A DNA stretch of 64,000 nt from Pelotomaculum schinkii (GCF_004369205.1 NZ_QFGA01000003.1:1-64000); one strand, 5' to 3'. Shown: positions 8,573-18,367, numbered from the stretch's first letter. Translations and numbers: made by a program. Notes: generated by a model from the sequence alone, not told the origin.

Positions 8573-9409
8573 ATGACTGAAAAATTTTTTCAATTTCATG
8601 GCACAGATGACTATATAGCTTCGGAAGAATTGAAAAACAGTGTTAATATCGCTATTGCCCTGGGACGGCCACTTTTGGTCAAAGGTGAGCCCGGCACAGG
8701 CAAGACCTTGCTGGCAAAAAGTGCTGCTGAGAGCCTTGGTTTGAAGTTCATCGTTTGGAATATCAAGTCGACGACCAAGGCTCAGGAGGGGCTGTATATG
8801 TATGATACGGTGCAGCGTCTTTACGACAGCCAGTTCGGTGACCGGGACGTGTCCGATATCAAGCAATATATCAGGCTCGGCAAGCTTGGAGAGGCTTTTA
8901 CCTCTGATAAGCAGGTAGTGCTATTAATTGACGAAATAGACAAGGCTGACCTTGAATTTCCCAACGACCTCCTATGGGAACTGGACATTATGAATTTCTA
9001 TATCCCGGAAACCGGGGAAACCATCAATGCAAAAAACAGGCCTATTGTGATCATCACCAGCAACGCTGAAAAGGAACTGCCGGATGCTTTCCTGCGACGC
9101 TGCATCTTCCACTATATCGACTTTCCGGATAAGAACATGATGGCAAGAATTATTAGAGTGCATCATCCCGACCTGGAGGACCGTCTAATTCGGGAAGCGA
9201 CGGAGGCGTTTTACAAATTACGTAACGTCAGCGGTCTTCTCAAAAAGCCAAGCACCAGTGAACTGTTAGACTGGGTACAAGCTCTGGCGTTGGGAGGGAT
9301 CAAACCGGAGAGGCTAGGACTGGAGTTGCCCTTCCTCGGGGTGTTGCTTAAAAAGAACGAGGATTTCGATAAGGTAATGCGTCAACAGCACGATTGGGGC
9401 CGTAGGTAA
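8573..9409 (+). CDS. MoxR-family AAA+ ATPase (CoxD-like)
   Basis: A 278-residue AAA+ ATPase with Walker A GEPGTGKT (residues 38-45), Walker B VVLLIDEIDKAD (about 118-128), sensor-1 (IVIITSNAEKELPDAFLRRC) and an arginine-finger region. The opening FHGTDDYIASEELKNSVNIA is like that of CoxD, the ATPase that assists metal-site assembly of CO dehydrogenase and related molybdenum hydroxylases. The start ATG has GAGGAG at about seven bases. The next gene encodes a VWA protein, the usual MoxR partner. It probably matures the molybdenum hydroxylase encoded at 20.1-23.9 kb. This link is inferred from family, shared promoter element and linkage. Confidence 0.88.
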   Translation: MTEKFFQFHGTDDYIASEELKNSVNIAIALGRPLLVKGEPGTGKTLLAKSAAESLGLKFIVWNIKSTTKAQEGLYMYDTVQRLYDSQFGDRDVSDIKQYIRLGKLGEAFTSDKQVVLLIDEIDKADLEFPNDLLWELDIMNFYIPETGETINAKNRPIVIITSNAEKELPDAFLRRCIFHYIDFPDKNMMARIIRVHHPDLEDRLIREATEAFYKLRNVSGLLKKPSTSELLDWVQALALGGIKPERLGLELPFLGVLLKKNEDFDKVMRQQHDWGRR

Positions 9410-9458
9410 GGGGTCTTTTTTTCTACAGTACAGTTAAAGTTTAGGAAGGTGCTGGCTT

Positions 9459-10649
9459 TTGTTTATCAATTTTTTCGACCAGCTAAAAAATGAAGGAGTC
9501 CCCGTTTCTTTAAATGAATGGTTGACCTTGATGGAAGCGCTGGCCAAGGGCCTTTCTTTCTCCAGTCTGACCGGTTTTTACTACCTGGCGCGGGCGGTGC
9601 TAATAAAGAACGAGGCGCATTACGATCGCTATGACCTGGCTTTTGCCAAGTATTTTCAAGGGTTAGAAACCAAAGAGGATGTTATCGAACAAGCTTTGGA
9701 ATTGCTTGAATCCCTGCCAGACGAGCAACCGGCTCCCGGGAATCGCTCTCCAATAGCACGCTTGGACGTGGGAGCGCTGCGACGGGAGTTGGAGATTAGT
9801 TTAAAAAAAGAAGATAATGAACAACCGGGTCCGAAATGGGCAGCCACACTCGGCATGTCACCAGTAGGCCATGCCGGTTTTTACCCTGGAGGTACAAGAA
9901 CGGAGGGCACATCATTAAACTATTCAGCCGCAAGGGTGGCTGTGAGACGTAAATACCGGGATTTCCGGGAAGATAGTATCACCGGTGTACGCAATTTTGA
10001 GGTAGCGCTGCGCAGGTTGCGGCAGTTAAGTACCAAGACTGAGGGACCAAAGGACGAACTTGACCTGAACGGCACCATAGATGCCACCTGCAGAAATGCC
10101 GGGTGGTTAAAACTGGTATGGGAACGCCCGCGTCGCAATAAGATTAAGGTAATTCTCATGATGGACTCGGGAGGCTCGATGGATAGACATATGCGGATTT
10201 GCACCCGTCTTTTTAAAGCAGCCCATAGCGCTACTCACTTCAAGGATATAAAGTTTTATTACTTTCATAACTGCGTCTATGAAAACGTATACACCGCACC
10301 TGCAATAGACGATAAGGACGCTGTACAAACGGAAAAAATATTACGTACTCTGAACTCTGATTACCGTTTGATTATTGTCGGTGACGCCTGTATGGCGCCG
10401 GTAGAGTTCACTGATCCTGGCGGCGCCACCTTTGCCTACGTTGAGGGTATTAAAAATGAACCGGGACAAACCTGGTTGAAGCGCCTGTTCAGACGCTTTC
10501 CACGCTCGGTCTGGATAAACCCATACCCAGCCTCTTCATGGGAAACAATACACGGCGCGGAGACAATTTCTCTCATCAGGAAAATCTTTCCTATGTTTGA
10601 ACTTACCCCTAAAGGGCTGGAGCTGGCGATAAAAAAAATTAAAAGGTAA
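9459..10649 (+). CDS. VWA-domain protein (CoxE-like)
   Basis: 396 residues. The N-terminal region (FFDQLKNEGVPVSLNEWLTLMEAL) is characteristic of CoxE-type proteins. The C-terminal half is a von Willebrand A domain with the metal site MMDSGGSMD (Asp236 and Ser240; the middle position of the usual DxSxS is Gly). The start is TTG behind AGGAAGG at seven to eight bases; no ATG fits. It lies 50 bases after the MoxR gene. The MoxR-VWA pair acts as a chaperone-like machine that inserts or activates metal cofactors. In the cox operons the target is a molybdenum hydroxylase. Confidence 0.88.
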   Translation: MFINFFDQLKNEGVPVSLNEWLTLMEALAKGLSFSSLTGFYYLARAVLIKNEAHYDRYDLAFAKYFQGLETKEDVIEQALELLESLPDEQPAPGNRSPIARLDVGALRRELEISLKKEDNEQPGPKWAATLGMSPVGHAGFYPGGTRTEGTSLNYSAARVAVRRKYRDFREDSITGVRNFEVALRRLRQLSTKTEGPKDELDLNGTIDATCRNAGWLKLVWERPRRNKIKVILMMDSGGSMDRHMRICTRLFKAAHSATHFKDIKFYYFHNCVYENVYTAPAIDDKDAVQTEKILRTLNSDYRLIIVGDACMAPVEFTDPGGATFAYVEGIKNEPGQTWLKRLFRRFPRSVWINPYPASSWETIHGAETISLIRKIFPMFELTPKGLELAIKKIKR

Positions 10650-10668
10650 AAAGCGAAGGGATAACGAG

Positions 10669-11484
10669 TTGTCATCAACTAACCAAATTATCCTGGCCTG
10701 CGCTATTTTCCTTGCAACTTACGTGCTTTTAATCGCAGATAAAATCCACCGTACCATTGTGGGTGCGGTGGTTATACTTTTGGTCGGGATCATCACCCAG
10801 AATCGGGCGGTTGAGGCCATTGACTTCAACACTATAGGACTTTTGATTGGTATGATGGTAATCGTAGGGGTTACCCGGCAAACAGGAGTCTTTGAGTACC
10901 TTGCCATCCTGGCGGCCAAGTGGGCCAAGGGCGAACCAGTGAAGATAATGCTTTACTTGGCTACTGTCATAGCGTGGTATCAGCATTTTTGGATAACGCC
11001 ACCACCGTGCTGCTGATTGTTCCGGTTACATTCGCCATCGCCAGGTAGCTGAAAATTAGCCCGATACATCCTGATTGCAGAGGTTGTCGCCTCAAATATC
11101 GGCGGTACTGCCACCTGATCGGTGACCTCCAAACATTATGATCGGCAGCGCTGCGGGCCTGGGTTTCATGGGTTTTGTCATTGCCCTGACCCCCGTGATT
11201 ATCGTGGGGCACATTGCCAACATGATCTGGCTTAAAGTACTTACAGAAAGCAGTTGGTGAGTGACCCGGATTTACAGAAGAATATCATGAACATGAACGA
11301 GAAGGAAGAAATAAGGATCGGGTCAAGCTGAAAAAATGTCTTTGGATTATTGGTTTAACCGTCCTGGGCTTTATTCTTCACCAGTACCTGCACCTGGAAT
11401 CGGCCACCATTGCTCTCTCAGGCGCGGCCTTCCTTTTTTTTAGAGTTTATGGGCGGCGTTGGATTTGCAACGAGTTTGAAATAA
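10669..11484 (+). pseudogene. Decayed ArsB/NhaD-type anion permease
   Basis: The first 103 codons (TTG start after GAAGGG) read as an ArsB/CitT-superfamily permease (VGIITQNRAVEAIDFNTIGL, then MMVIVGVTRQTG). The frame then shifts near 10976 into VSAFLDNATTVLLIVPVTFA, stops at 11046, and resumes in other frames as EVVASNIGGTAT and PNIMIGSAAGLGFM (to about 11260) and as ESATIALSGAAFLF (about 11400-11440). At least four frameshifts or stops are visible. The internal half of the gene (roughly 200 codons) is missing. All pieces keep the family order, so this is a recent pseudogene of a gene that belonged with the MoxR/VWA cluster. Confidence 0.85.
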
Positions 11485-11526
11485 GTTTAGGTTTTGTGAC
11501 GGGAAATTGAATAATTGGGATAATTT

Positions 11527-12417
11527 CTAGCAATTATGTGAATCAATCCATTGTAAGGTAAACTTTATAAATACTTTAAGCGCTGGAGGTAAATTAGCAT
11601 TATTTAGTGTCGTTAAATAAAGATTTTGTTTGATTATTGGCGTTAGTGATATGGTTCTTATACCGCGCTCCCAATCCATGGCTGCAACATCAGATGATAG
11701 TACTGCAATTCCAAGTTCCTCACGGACAAAACCTAAGATTGTTTTTACGGAAGAGCAGGTAATTAGTATATTTGGTTCAAAGCCTGCAGACCGGCAGGCG
11801 TTACAAAAATCAATATGGTGTCCGGACGAGGGAGGAGGCAGAATAATATTTTCATATTTTAAATTTTTTAAGGCTACTGATTTACAGCCAGCAAAAGGAT
11901 GGTGTTCGCTAGTTACAACAACCATTTGGTCGGTTACTATGGGATATAATTTGAGCCGGGAATCCGTCACGGCATGATGAACAAAAGCTGCATCAATTTT
12001 GGAGGAACGTAACATACCATATAGTTCGTCATCCTGATCTTCCAGAAGACTCAGTGTTACTCTGGGAAAATTTTTTTTAAAAGACGCCATCAGGTTCGGG
12101 ATGCGGTAATGGCCAATTATGGGGATGATTCCAAGTAAAAGATGCCCTTTTTCAAAAGAAGCATATTCACTTATACAACGCTGGGCTTCATTTATTGTCG
12201 ACATTATTTGCCTGGCGTGAGTGATAAACTCTTTTCCTGCCGGGGTAAGTTGCACAGAACGGGTTGTTCTCGCGAATAAACTAACGCCTAATTCGTTCTC
12301 TAACTTACTAATCTGCTGGGAAAGCGAGGACTGAGATGTCTTAATCTCTTCTGCAGCACGTGTAAAGCCATTGTATTTTGCTACAGCCAATACATATTCC
12401 AACTGATGTAATTCCAT
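11527..12417 (-). CDS. LysR-family transcriptional regulator
   Basis: 296 residues. The N-terminal winged helix is classic (MELHQLEYVLAVAKYNGFTR, then ASQSSLSQQISKLENELG-type helices, VQLTPAGKEF). Residues about 90-290 form the periplasmic-binding-like effector domain, with HHPFAGCKSV and LGIAVLSSD. I start at 12417, matching the usual M-E-L-x-Q-L opening. The frame extends five codons upstream to another ATG, and a run of eight G lies between the two. The gene is surrounded by the catabolic genes that carry the 63-bp element and is the best candidate activator for it, by inference. There is no divergent gene within 800 bases. Confidence 0.9.
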   Translation of the reverse strand: MELHQLEYVLAVAKYNGFTRAAEEIKTSQSSLSQQISKLENELGVSLFARTTRSVQLTPAGKEFITHARQIMSTINEAQRCISEYASFEKGHLLLGIIPIIGHYRIPNLMASFKKNFPRVTLSLLEDQDDELYGMLRSSKIDAAFVHHAVTDSRLKLYPIVTDQMVVVTSEHHPFAGCKSVALKNLKYENIILPPPSSGHHIDFCNACRSAGFEPNILITCSSVKTILGFVREELGIAVLSSDVAAMDWERGIRTISLTPIIKQNLYLTTLNNANLPPALKVFIKFTLQWIDSHNC

Positions 12418-12432
12418 AATAGCCCCCCCCAT

Positions 12433-13110
12433 AAACCTTGATTAAAAAATTGGGATATGGCAAAAATTCCATAATATGTAGGATTGGCTACTGATAATCA
12501 CGTAGTTTTTCATATGGCTTTGACCTTTTATACTAGTAGCTTATTATAAATTTATAAGTGCATCATTAATTCCCCCTTATAAATAATGAAAGTGTTTCCC
12601 AATTTTATCCTGTAACATATATAGATAATAACAAATATGGCTTAATTCTTTAAAAACATTTTCTTAAGAAAAGCAGTGTAATATTTTTTGGGATTAATTT
12701 AGTGAATTTTTGAACATAACTACTTAACAATATGATACCTGGTTTTTAATTTAAGGGCAAGAAATCATTGTGCTAATACTATGATTTTTATTATTGATCA
12801 AAGACTTTAATCATATATCGCAGTTGCATAAATGCCTACTTTATTTAATAGTACTGTAAACAATACCATTTCAATTTATAATACTTCATACGATAGTACT
12901 TTCGATTCATTATATTTAACTTGATTTTACCATGTGAAAATTACCAAGTTAAATATGGGTTTGTGATTATATTTATAATTTTAACTAATTAATTTACTCC
13001 AGCTATAAGTACTTTTTTCTATAGTATGCATTAAAACTAGTAAAACTCATAATGCAAATAGGGCAGCATTATTTTAGTAGTCGTAAACTTGGAAATAATT
13101 TTAAATAATA
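12433..13110. other. Long AT-rich intergenic region, no gene seen
   Basis: About 680 bases, very AT-rich, between the start of the LysR gene and the AOR terminator. No frame with a ribosome site was found. A promoter-like pair (TTGACC, 17 bases, ATTATA) reads rightward at about 12529-12557 but leads to no gene. Confidence 0.6.
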
Positions 13111-13151
13111 CATAAAAGAAAAAGCGTTAGAGTTATAAGTTCTAACGCTTT
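13111..13151 (-). terminator. AOR operon terminator
   Basis: A perfect 11-bp stem, AAAGCGTTAGA (13121-13131) with TCTAACGCTTT (13141-13151). On the minus strand it is followed by TTTTTCTTTT. It lies about 110 bases after the AOR stop. Confidence 0.88.
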
Positions 13152-13257
13152 ATGCTTTGACTGCGTGAATCTTGGAGTTAATAATTGTTTTGCCCTTGAA
13201 CCTTCATGCCAAAGCCCTGCTAAAATATTCAAGTCAATTTAAAAAAATATTAACCAG

Positions 13258-15126
13258 TCATAGATATAAATCCTCTTCTGCATAGTCCCACTTGCGTGCT
13301 TTGAAATAACGATGTACTACTTCATTAATTATATCACGTGGCAATTGGGCTTTGGTTCCCGATTGAATAGTTAGCGATTCTTCATAAAAGCGGTCCGGGA
13401 AAGCAAAATCTTCTAATTTTTCACCAGCCAGTACATTGAATTGATGTTGCAGGTCCCAGATAATGGCGGCAATTTTCATAACATCTTGTTCTGTGTAAGG
13501 GTGACCGGTTACCGCTGTTAGCGCCCTTGCATAAAAGTCTGTTCCAAGTGCTCTGTGGACGGGCGGCCTAATACAAAGGCCCGTAGAATTAATAATAGTA
13601 ATCAAGTCTTCGGAGTATCTGGCCATCTTAGGGATATCAACTTTAAAAGGCGGTTCACCAAATATTTCTTTCTTTAAAAAATTTGGCATGTCCAATTTAT
13701 TAATCGTATCTTCTGAAACAGCAGTTTCTTCCTCAAAATAATTACGTTCCTTCCCATACAAATTATCAACGGGTGACCTGGTCCGCAGACTATCTCCGCC
13801 TCTTGTATTGGTAAGGTACCCCAACGTCCATACATCCCACTTTGCCCGGGGATCTCGAACAGGAATTTCCACTCCCTTGATATGCATGGCAAATTGTTTG
13901 CTGCCTGGAATATTTTCAGAAGCTCTCTTAATACCTTCAGCGAGCAAATCACCAATGCCTTTTCTTTGCCCGATATTCTCCAAAAGCTTTAAAATACCTA
14001 AAAAATCGCCCCATACACTTGGTACTTCCATGCTTAAATTACCCAGCAAGCCATTTTGGTTTGCTTCAATAGCAAAGGCTATTACTCCTGAGGCAGAAAC
14101 CACGTCCATACCATATAAATTGCATACCTCTGCGCATTTTAATATTTCGGCAATTTCTTTAATCCCCAGCTTGGCGCCAAATTCTAAAACGAAGCTTACC
14201 TCCAAACCTTTATTACCATAACCTTTGTATATTCCGTTTTTTACCTTTGTCCAATGGGCGCAGGCAACCGGGCAAGAAAAGCATGCCAAATCCTTTTCTT
14301 TATACTTTCTCTCAAAAACTCCCCGGCCTCTGGTGTCTACCCAGTCTTCAAAGTACCCGCGAGTAAAATTGTATCCTGGAAGGGCGCCAATTTTATTGTA
14401 AGGGTCAGCAACCACCATGCTGCCGTAGCGATGTGTGTAACCAAAGGACTCATGGTTAATGACCTTTTTAAATGCTTCAGTCATAATTCTGGCAAAGGAG
14501 CGTCTATCCGCTACCTTGACTTTGCCATTTCCACGGACTGCAATCGCCTTTAAATTTTTACTGCCCATTACTGCGCCCATGCCGGTCCTGCCCCAAGCGC
14601 CGTGGTAATTATTTTGTACTGAGGCAAAACGGACAAGCTTTTCTCCAGCCGGGCCAATGCTGGCAACTTGATAGTCCTTCCCTCTTTCTCGTCTAATCCA
14701 GTCCATGGTTGCGCAGGTATTTAAACCCCAAAGGTGAGTCGCGTCTTCGATTTTTATTTGGTCATTATCTATGGTTATATAAACGGGAGTAGGACTCTTT
14801 CCTGTCAACACAATATGGCTGTAGCCTGCAAATTTCAATGCTGCTCCCCAAAGCCCGCCGCTATTACTGGTGCCAAAACGGTTGCTGAGAGGGGATTTGG
14901 CAGTGAGTTCAGTACGGGCGGCAGTAGGCAACAGGGTTCCTACAAAAGTACCCGCTCCAAAGATTAAGTTATTGTCCGGTCCCAATGGGTCTGCACCTGG
15001 TGGTGTAAGCTCAACAAGCAGTTTGGTGTTTACCCCAAGCCCTCCTAAGAAATCGCGCTGGAGTTCAGTCGTATCTTCAATAGATACTTTCTTGTCGGTT
15101 AAATCTATTTTTATTAACTTAATCAT
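13258..15126 (-). CDS. Aldehyde:ferredoxin oxidoreductase family tungsten/molybdenum enzyme
   Basis: 622 residues, the usual length. The N-terminal pterin domain has LGGLGVNTKLL, AARTELTAKSPLSNRFGTSNSGGLWG and AWGRTGMGAVMGSKNLKAI. The 4Fe-4S cluster ligands are Cys282, Cys285 and Cys289 in CFSCPVAC, with a distal Cys518 in TGLC. The pterin contact region RDPRAKWD is present. Such enzymes oxidise aldehydes to acids with ferredoxin, or reduce acids in reverse. Some relatives (BamB) act in benzoyl-CoA reduction. The adjoining upstream ferredoxin gene, six bases away, matches the AorA-AorB arrangement. The substrate is unknown. Confidence 0.9.
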   Translation of the reverse strand: MIKLIKIDLTDKKVSIEDTTELQRDFLGGLGVNTKLLVELTPPGADPLGPDNNLIFGAGTFVGTLLPTAARTELTAKSPLSNRFGTSNSGGLWGAALKFAGYSHIVLTGKSPTPVYITIDNDQIKIEDATHLWGLNTCATMDWIRRERGKDYQVASIGPAGEKLVRFASVQNNYHGAWGRTGMGAVMGSKNLKAIAVRGNGKVKVADRRSFARIMTEAFKKVINHESFGYTHRYGSMVVADPYNKIGALPGYNFTRGYFEDWVDTRGRGVFERKYKEKDLACFSCPVACAHWTKVKNGIYKGYGNKGLEVSFVLEFGAKLGIKEIAEILKCAEVCNLYGMDVVSASGVIAFAIEANQNGLLGNLSMEVPSVWGDFLGILKLLENIGQRKGIGDLLAEGIKRASENIPGSKQFAMHIKGVEIPVRDPRAKWDVWTLGYLTNTRGGDSLRTRSPVDNLYGKERNYFEEETAVSEDTINKLDMPNFLKKEIFGEPPFKVDIPKMARYSEDLITIINSTGLCIRPPVHRALGTDFYARALTAVTGHPYTEQDVMKIAAIIWDLQHQFNVLAGEKLEDFAFPDRFYEESLTIQSGTKAQLPRDIINEVVHRYFKARKWDYAEEDLYL

Positions 15127-15131
15127 CCCAG

Positions 15132-15362
15132 CTACCTCTTTTCATTTAATAAAGCTTTGCTGGTACAGTAGCTAGCGCACAGGCCACAGTTATTACAGTT
15201 ATTGTCCAATTCAATTCTAAAATGAGCGTCATTTTCATCATTTTGAACTTTTATTAGGGAATGAGATGGATAAAAACAACCATCGTTGGCCAAGGAGCAT
15301 ATCATCTGGCAAATAAGGCAACCTGTGCAGTGTTCCTCGTGAATATTTATTTTCCACTTCAA
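15132..15362 (-). CDS. Dicluster ferredoxin subunit of the AOR-type enzyme
   Basis: 76 residues with two 4Fe-4S motifs: CTGCLICQMIC (first three spacings C-x2-C-x2-C-x3-C) and CNNCGLCASYC. Six bases separate its stop from the AOR start, so the two are almost certainly co-translated. It probably passes electrons between the AOR catalytic subunit and a soluble carrier, like AorA of aromatic-degrading bacteria. There is no membrane segment. The ATG is preceded by AAGAGGTG at about ten bases. The promoter lies somewhere in the long intergenic region to the right; none is clear. Confidence 0.88.
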   Translation of the reverse strand: MKWKINIHEEHCTGCLICQMICSLANDGCFYPSHSLIKVQNDENDAHFRIELDNNCNNCGLCASYCTSKALLNEKR

Positions 15363-15779
15363 ATTTTAAACACCTCTTCAATAATATGCTTTACTAGTAA
15401 GTATGTAAAGATTATTTCCTAAGTACTGATGTAAGTTCAAAAATTAAAGGGAAGGTTATTAACAAACTCATAAACTAACTGGTTATTGTCGACATCCTTT
15501 ATTTATTATCTCCATTAGCTTTGTCAATTCAAGGTAGTGCAGGGGTGTTGACGAGAGTTTTTTGGGCTTTGTTTACTTATTTTGCTGTCAATATTCTGCC
15601 ATATGCAGAGTGGTAATTCAAGTTGTATTTTAGGTAGCTATTAGGTGTATTTAATATATTGCCTCCCTCCATTAGAAAATGATTACCCTGTTTAAATAGG
15701 CCACAGGACTAGGGTTAAGCATTTTTTTAGCTATTTCAGTAAACTCATCATGATGTATCTAAGACATATTAATAAGCAG
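15363..15779. other. Intergenic region, divergent, no gene seen
   Basis: About 420 AT-rich bases between the start of the ferredoxin-AOR operon and element B. A minus-strand TTGACA at about 15521-15526 could be a -35 box for that operon, but no well-spaced -10 accompanies it. Confidence 0.5.
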
Positions 15780-15842
15780 AACTAATTAATGCAATCGCAA
15801 ACGCATATTTCACTTTAATCATTTATGGATGGTAAGATAAAA
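15780..15842 (+). promoter_or_regulatory. 63-bp shared promoter element, copy B
   Basis: Second copy: AACTAATTAATGCAATCGCA at its left end, TTCACT at the -35 position, an 18-base spacer, TAAGAT, then AAAA. Copies B and C also share the preceding ATTAATAAGCAG. It lies about 540 bases before the first SLC13-type transporter gene, leaving a long leader. Confidence 0.8.
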
Positions 15843-16253
15843 TCAATAAGTTAGATGTATTAATATGGAAAGCATTACAATGCTATGTACTCGAATCTAT
15901 CACACTAAAACAAGCTATTTAATAAATTCTTAAACCTAAAAACAGGTAATCCGTTTTTATTAGGGGCAAGTTATTAAGGTTTATTATTCAAGGTATTGAA
16001 ATTACTGTTTCCGAAATAATCAAATATCGGTTTCGAGGTTCTTGCATTGTTGCAAATTGCTGTAGGCGTGGTCAGATTAGATTATTTAATCGTGTATATT
16101 ACGTCTATTAAGCATGTCTATATTAGTTCAACAAGGTTCAAACTTTGATATCCATTTGCTTTTCGATAAAAGATTTTGTGTCTGTACATTTCTGGTGCTC
16201 TCTTTGTTGTGGGAAAAATTATGTGAGCAGCTGGAATCCGCAGATTATAGATG

Positions 16254-16283
16254 GGAGAGGCGGGCGTTCGTCTCTTTTTATAA
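16254..16283 (+). promoter_or_regulatory. Terminator-like hairpin in transporter leader
   Basis: AGAGGCG and CGTCTCT can form a 7-bp stem with one G-U pair, followed by TTTTTATAATAAG. It sits about 100 bases before the transporter start and about 410 bases after element B, where an attenuator would be. The regulatory role is inferred. Confidence 0.4.
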
Positions 16284-16385
16284 TAAGGGAGGGTGGTGAT
16301 CAACCTAGTACTGGCGGGATACATCGGGTAGCTTTATTCCTATTTTCCATTACTTCCTGAAAATCAGAAACGAAAGGAGAAACCA

Positions 16386-17813
16386 ATGCAGTCAGAAACA
16401 AAAGCAAGTACTGTAGGTATTGTTACCAGGAAAAGGGCTATTTGGTTAATTGCAATAGTAGTCATATATTTTGTTTTAATCAATTTACCTACTCCAAATG
16501 GTCTCTCCCTCGTAGGACAAAAAGCCTTGGCATTAATGCTTATTGTAGTAATTACCTGGGTAACTGGAATTATCCCGATAGGCATAGCATCATTGTTGTT
16601 TGTATTCCTCCAGTCCGTGATTGGTATTGCAGACGTGGGCACGGCAGTAGGGAACTTTGCCAATCCAACCCTGCTCTTTGTTCTTTCCTCATTTTTCCTG
16701 GCAATTGCTTTGGATGTGAGCGGTCTAAACAATCGAATCTCTTTGAAATTGACGGTCCTTTCAGGAGGTAGTCCTAAGAAAGCGTTGTTCTACTTAATGG
16801 CAGCCACCGCTGTGTTGTCAATGGTTATTTCCGACGTCCCGGCATGTGCGGCATTTTACTCCATCGGACTGGCCCTTTTGCGGAAAAACAATTGTAAAGT
16901 GGGCTCCAGTAATTTAGGCAAGGCTATGATGATTGGTATTCCCGTAGCCTCCTTAATTGGCGGGGCTGCAACACCGGCAGGATCTTCATTGAATGTATTG
17001 GCGCTGTCCCTGATGAAGTCCACAGCGAATATAGACATCACATTCCTTCAATGGGCGGCCATCGGTATTCCCATCGTTATTATAGCGCTGCCCCTCACCT
17101 GGAAGATTATGACTTTCGTATTCCCACCGGAGTTGGAGCGTCTGATTGGTATAGAAGATATCCAAAAAGATTATCAGGCTTTGGGTCACATTTCAGCAAA
17201 AGAAATCAAGTTTATAGTGATCTTTGCACTTTTGCTGATTACCTGGTTCACAGAATCGATTCATAAAATACCCCTGCCGGCTTCGGCCACGTTTGGTGCG
17301 GTACTTTTCTTCCTGCCAGGGATAGATTTACTGAGCTGGGAAAATACGAAACATAGGATAGGTTGGGATATTATCCTACTTATCGGTGCAGCCAGCTCAT
17401 TAGGTACGGCCTTTTGGAAATCTGGTGCAGCCACCTGGATGGCTAATGGCGCATTGAGCTGGACACAAGGCGTCTCTCTGGTTGTGGTTGTTCTTGTTGT
17501 GGTTATCTTTACAACCCTGATCCACCTTCTGTTACCTGTCAACCCTGCCATTATCTCCATCATGGTACCGGCCCTGGTGGGTTATGCCGCCACTATAGGC
17601 ATGGGTTCGCCTTTAGCACTGGTTATTCCCATGGCTCAAGCCGTGCACTCAGCTTTTCTGTTGCCACTTGATTCCGTACCTCTCATTACCTATGCATCGG
17701 GCTATTATACTATGGTGGATTTCTTTAAATCTGGATGGATCATCTCTATCCTTTGGTGCATTGTAATAACCGCTGTGATCATGGTGATCGCCCCTGCCAT
17801 AGGTTTGTTTTAA
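16386..17813 (+). CDS. SLC13/DASS-type carboxylate transporter, paralog 1
   Basis: A 475-residue integral membrane protein with about 11-12 hydrophobic segments. The paired family signatures are present: SDVPACAAF plus GGAATPAGSSLN near residue 200, and PVNPAIISIMVPALVG near 400, which line the substrate and sodium sites in divalent-anion:Na+ symporters. The start ATG has AAAGGAG at six bases. It is a close paralog of the transporter at 24072, sharing long identical stretches. With the CoA-transferase downstream it probably imports the carboxylate substrate of the region. The substrate is unknown. Confidence 0.9.
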   Translation: MQSETKASTVGIVTRKRAIWLIAIVVIYFVLINLPTPNGLSLVGQKALALMLIVVITWVTGIIPIGIASLLFVFLQSVIGIADVGTAVGNFANPTLLFVLSSFFLAIALDVSGLNNRISLKLTVLSGGSPKKALFYLMAATAVLSMVISDVPACAAFYSIGLALLRKNNCKVGSSNLGKAMMIGIPVASLIGGAATPAGSSLNVLALSLMKSTANIDITFLQWAAIGIPIVIIALPLTWKIMTFVFPPELERLIGIEDIQKDYQALGHISAKEIKFIVIFALLLITWFTESIHKIPLPASATFGAVLFFLPGIDLLSWENTKHRIGWDIILLIGAASSLGTAFWKSGAATWMANGALSWTQGVSLVVVVLVVVIFTTLIHLLLPVNPAIISIMVPALVGYAATIGMGSPLALVIPMAQAVHSAFLLPLDSVPLITYASGYYTMVDFFKSGWIISILWCIVITAVIMVIAPAIGLF

Positions 17814-18087
17814 GAAAATAATTTATACGTGCCTCTCTATATTGCTAACAAATCATATAGTGTAAAGAGTGTTGTGCTTTATTCCGTGTTGATGTCCAAT
17901 GTTGTAAAATTTCGGAGTTTATGCCCATAGCACAATGATTTATAGACCGTTAAACCGGTATGGTTGAACTTTGCGTGCAAATAGTAGTTTTTATTGCTTT
18001 AGCTAGTTAAAATTGGGGATAATATAGGCTTTTAAGGATTAAAGTTGAAGCGAAAACTGCATTTTGTATCCGTTTATTAATAAGCAG
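17814..18087. other. Intergenic, no gene seen
   Basis: AT-rich, between the first transporter and element C. No convincing terminator was found after the transporter, so read-through into the next operon is possible. Confidence 0.5.
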
Positions 18088-18150
18088 AACTAATTAGTGC
18101 AATTACTAACAGATATTTCACTTTGTTTAATAGTGGATGGTAAGATAAAA
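18088..18150 (+). promoter_or_regulatory. 63-bp shared promoter element, copy C
   Basis: Third copy: AACTAATTAGTGCAAT at the left, TTCACT, an 18-base spacer with TAGTGGATGG, then TAAGATAAAA. It lies 217 bases upstream of the CoA-transferase gene and heads the molybdenum-hydroxylase operon. Confidence 0.82.
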
Positions 18151-18271
18151 ACATAATAACTAGTTGTAATGTTTCGGTGTAGCTAAAGATTGCTTTATCT
18201 AAAAATATTACGACAAATGAATGCGTGAGAAATAATTTATTTGGATTTATTAGGTTGATGTGGAGTAAAGC

Positions 18272-18312
18272 TGACTTAAGTCAACCACATATAAAGTGAG
18301 GTGGTTTTTAAG
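18272..18312 (+). promoter_or_regulatory. Palindrome and terminator-like hairpin in leader
   Basis: A perfect 12-base palindrome TGACTTAAGTCA (18272-18283) is followed by AACCAC...GTGGTTTTTAAG, a 6-bp stem with a short T run. It lies between element C and the CoA-transferase. It could be an operator plus attenuator. Weak evidence. Confidence 0.35.
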
Positions 18313-18367
18313 ATCGCTAAATTTATATAAGCTATTTTTTGATTAAATTTGGAGAGGAGAAAGATCA

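Noticed and set aside
16114-16299. 61-codon frame in the transporter leader
   Set aside because: No ribosome site, biased composition, overlaps the hairpin; no protein character.
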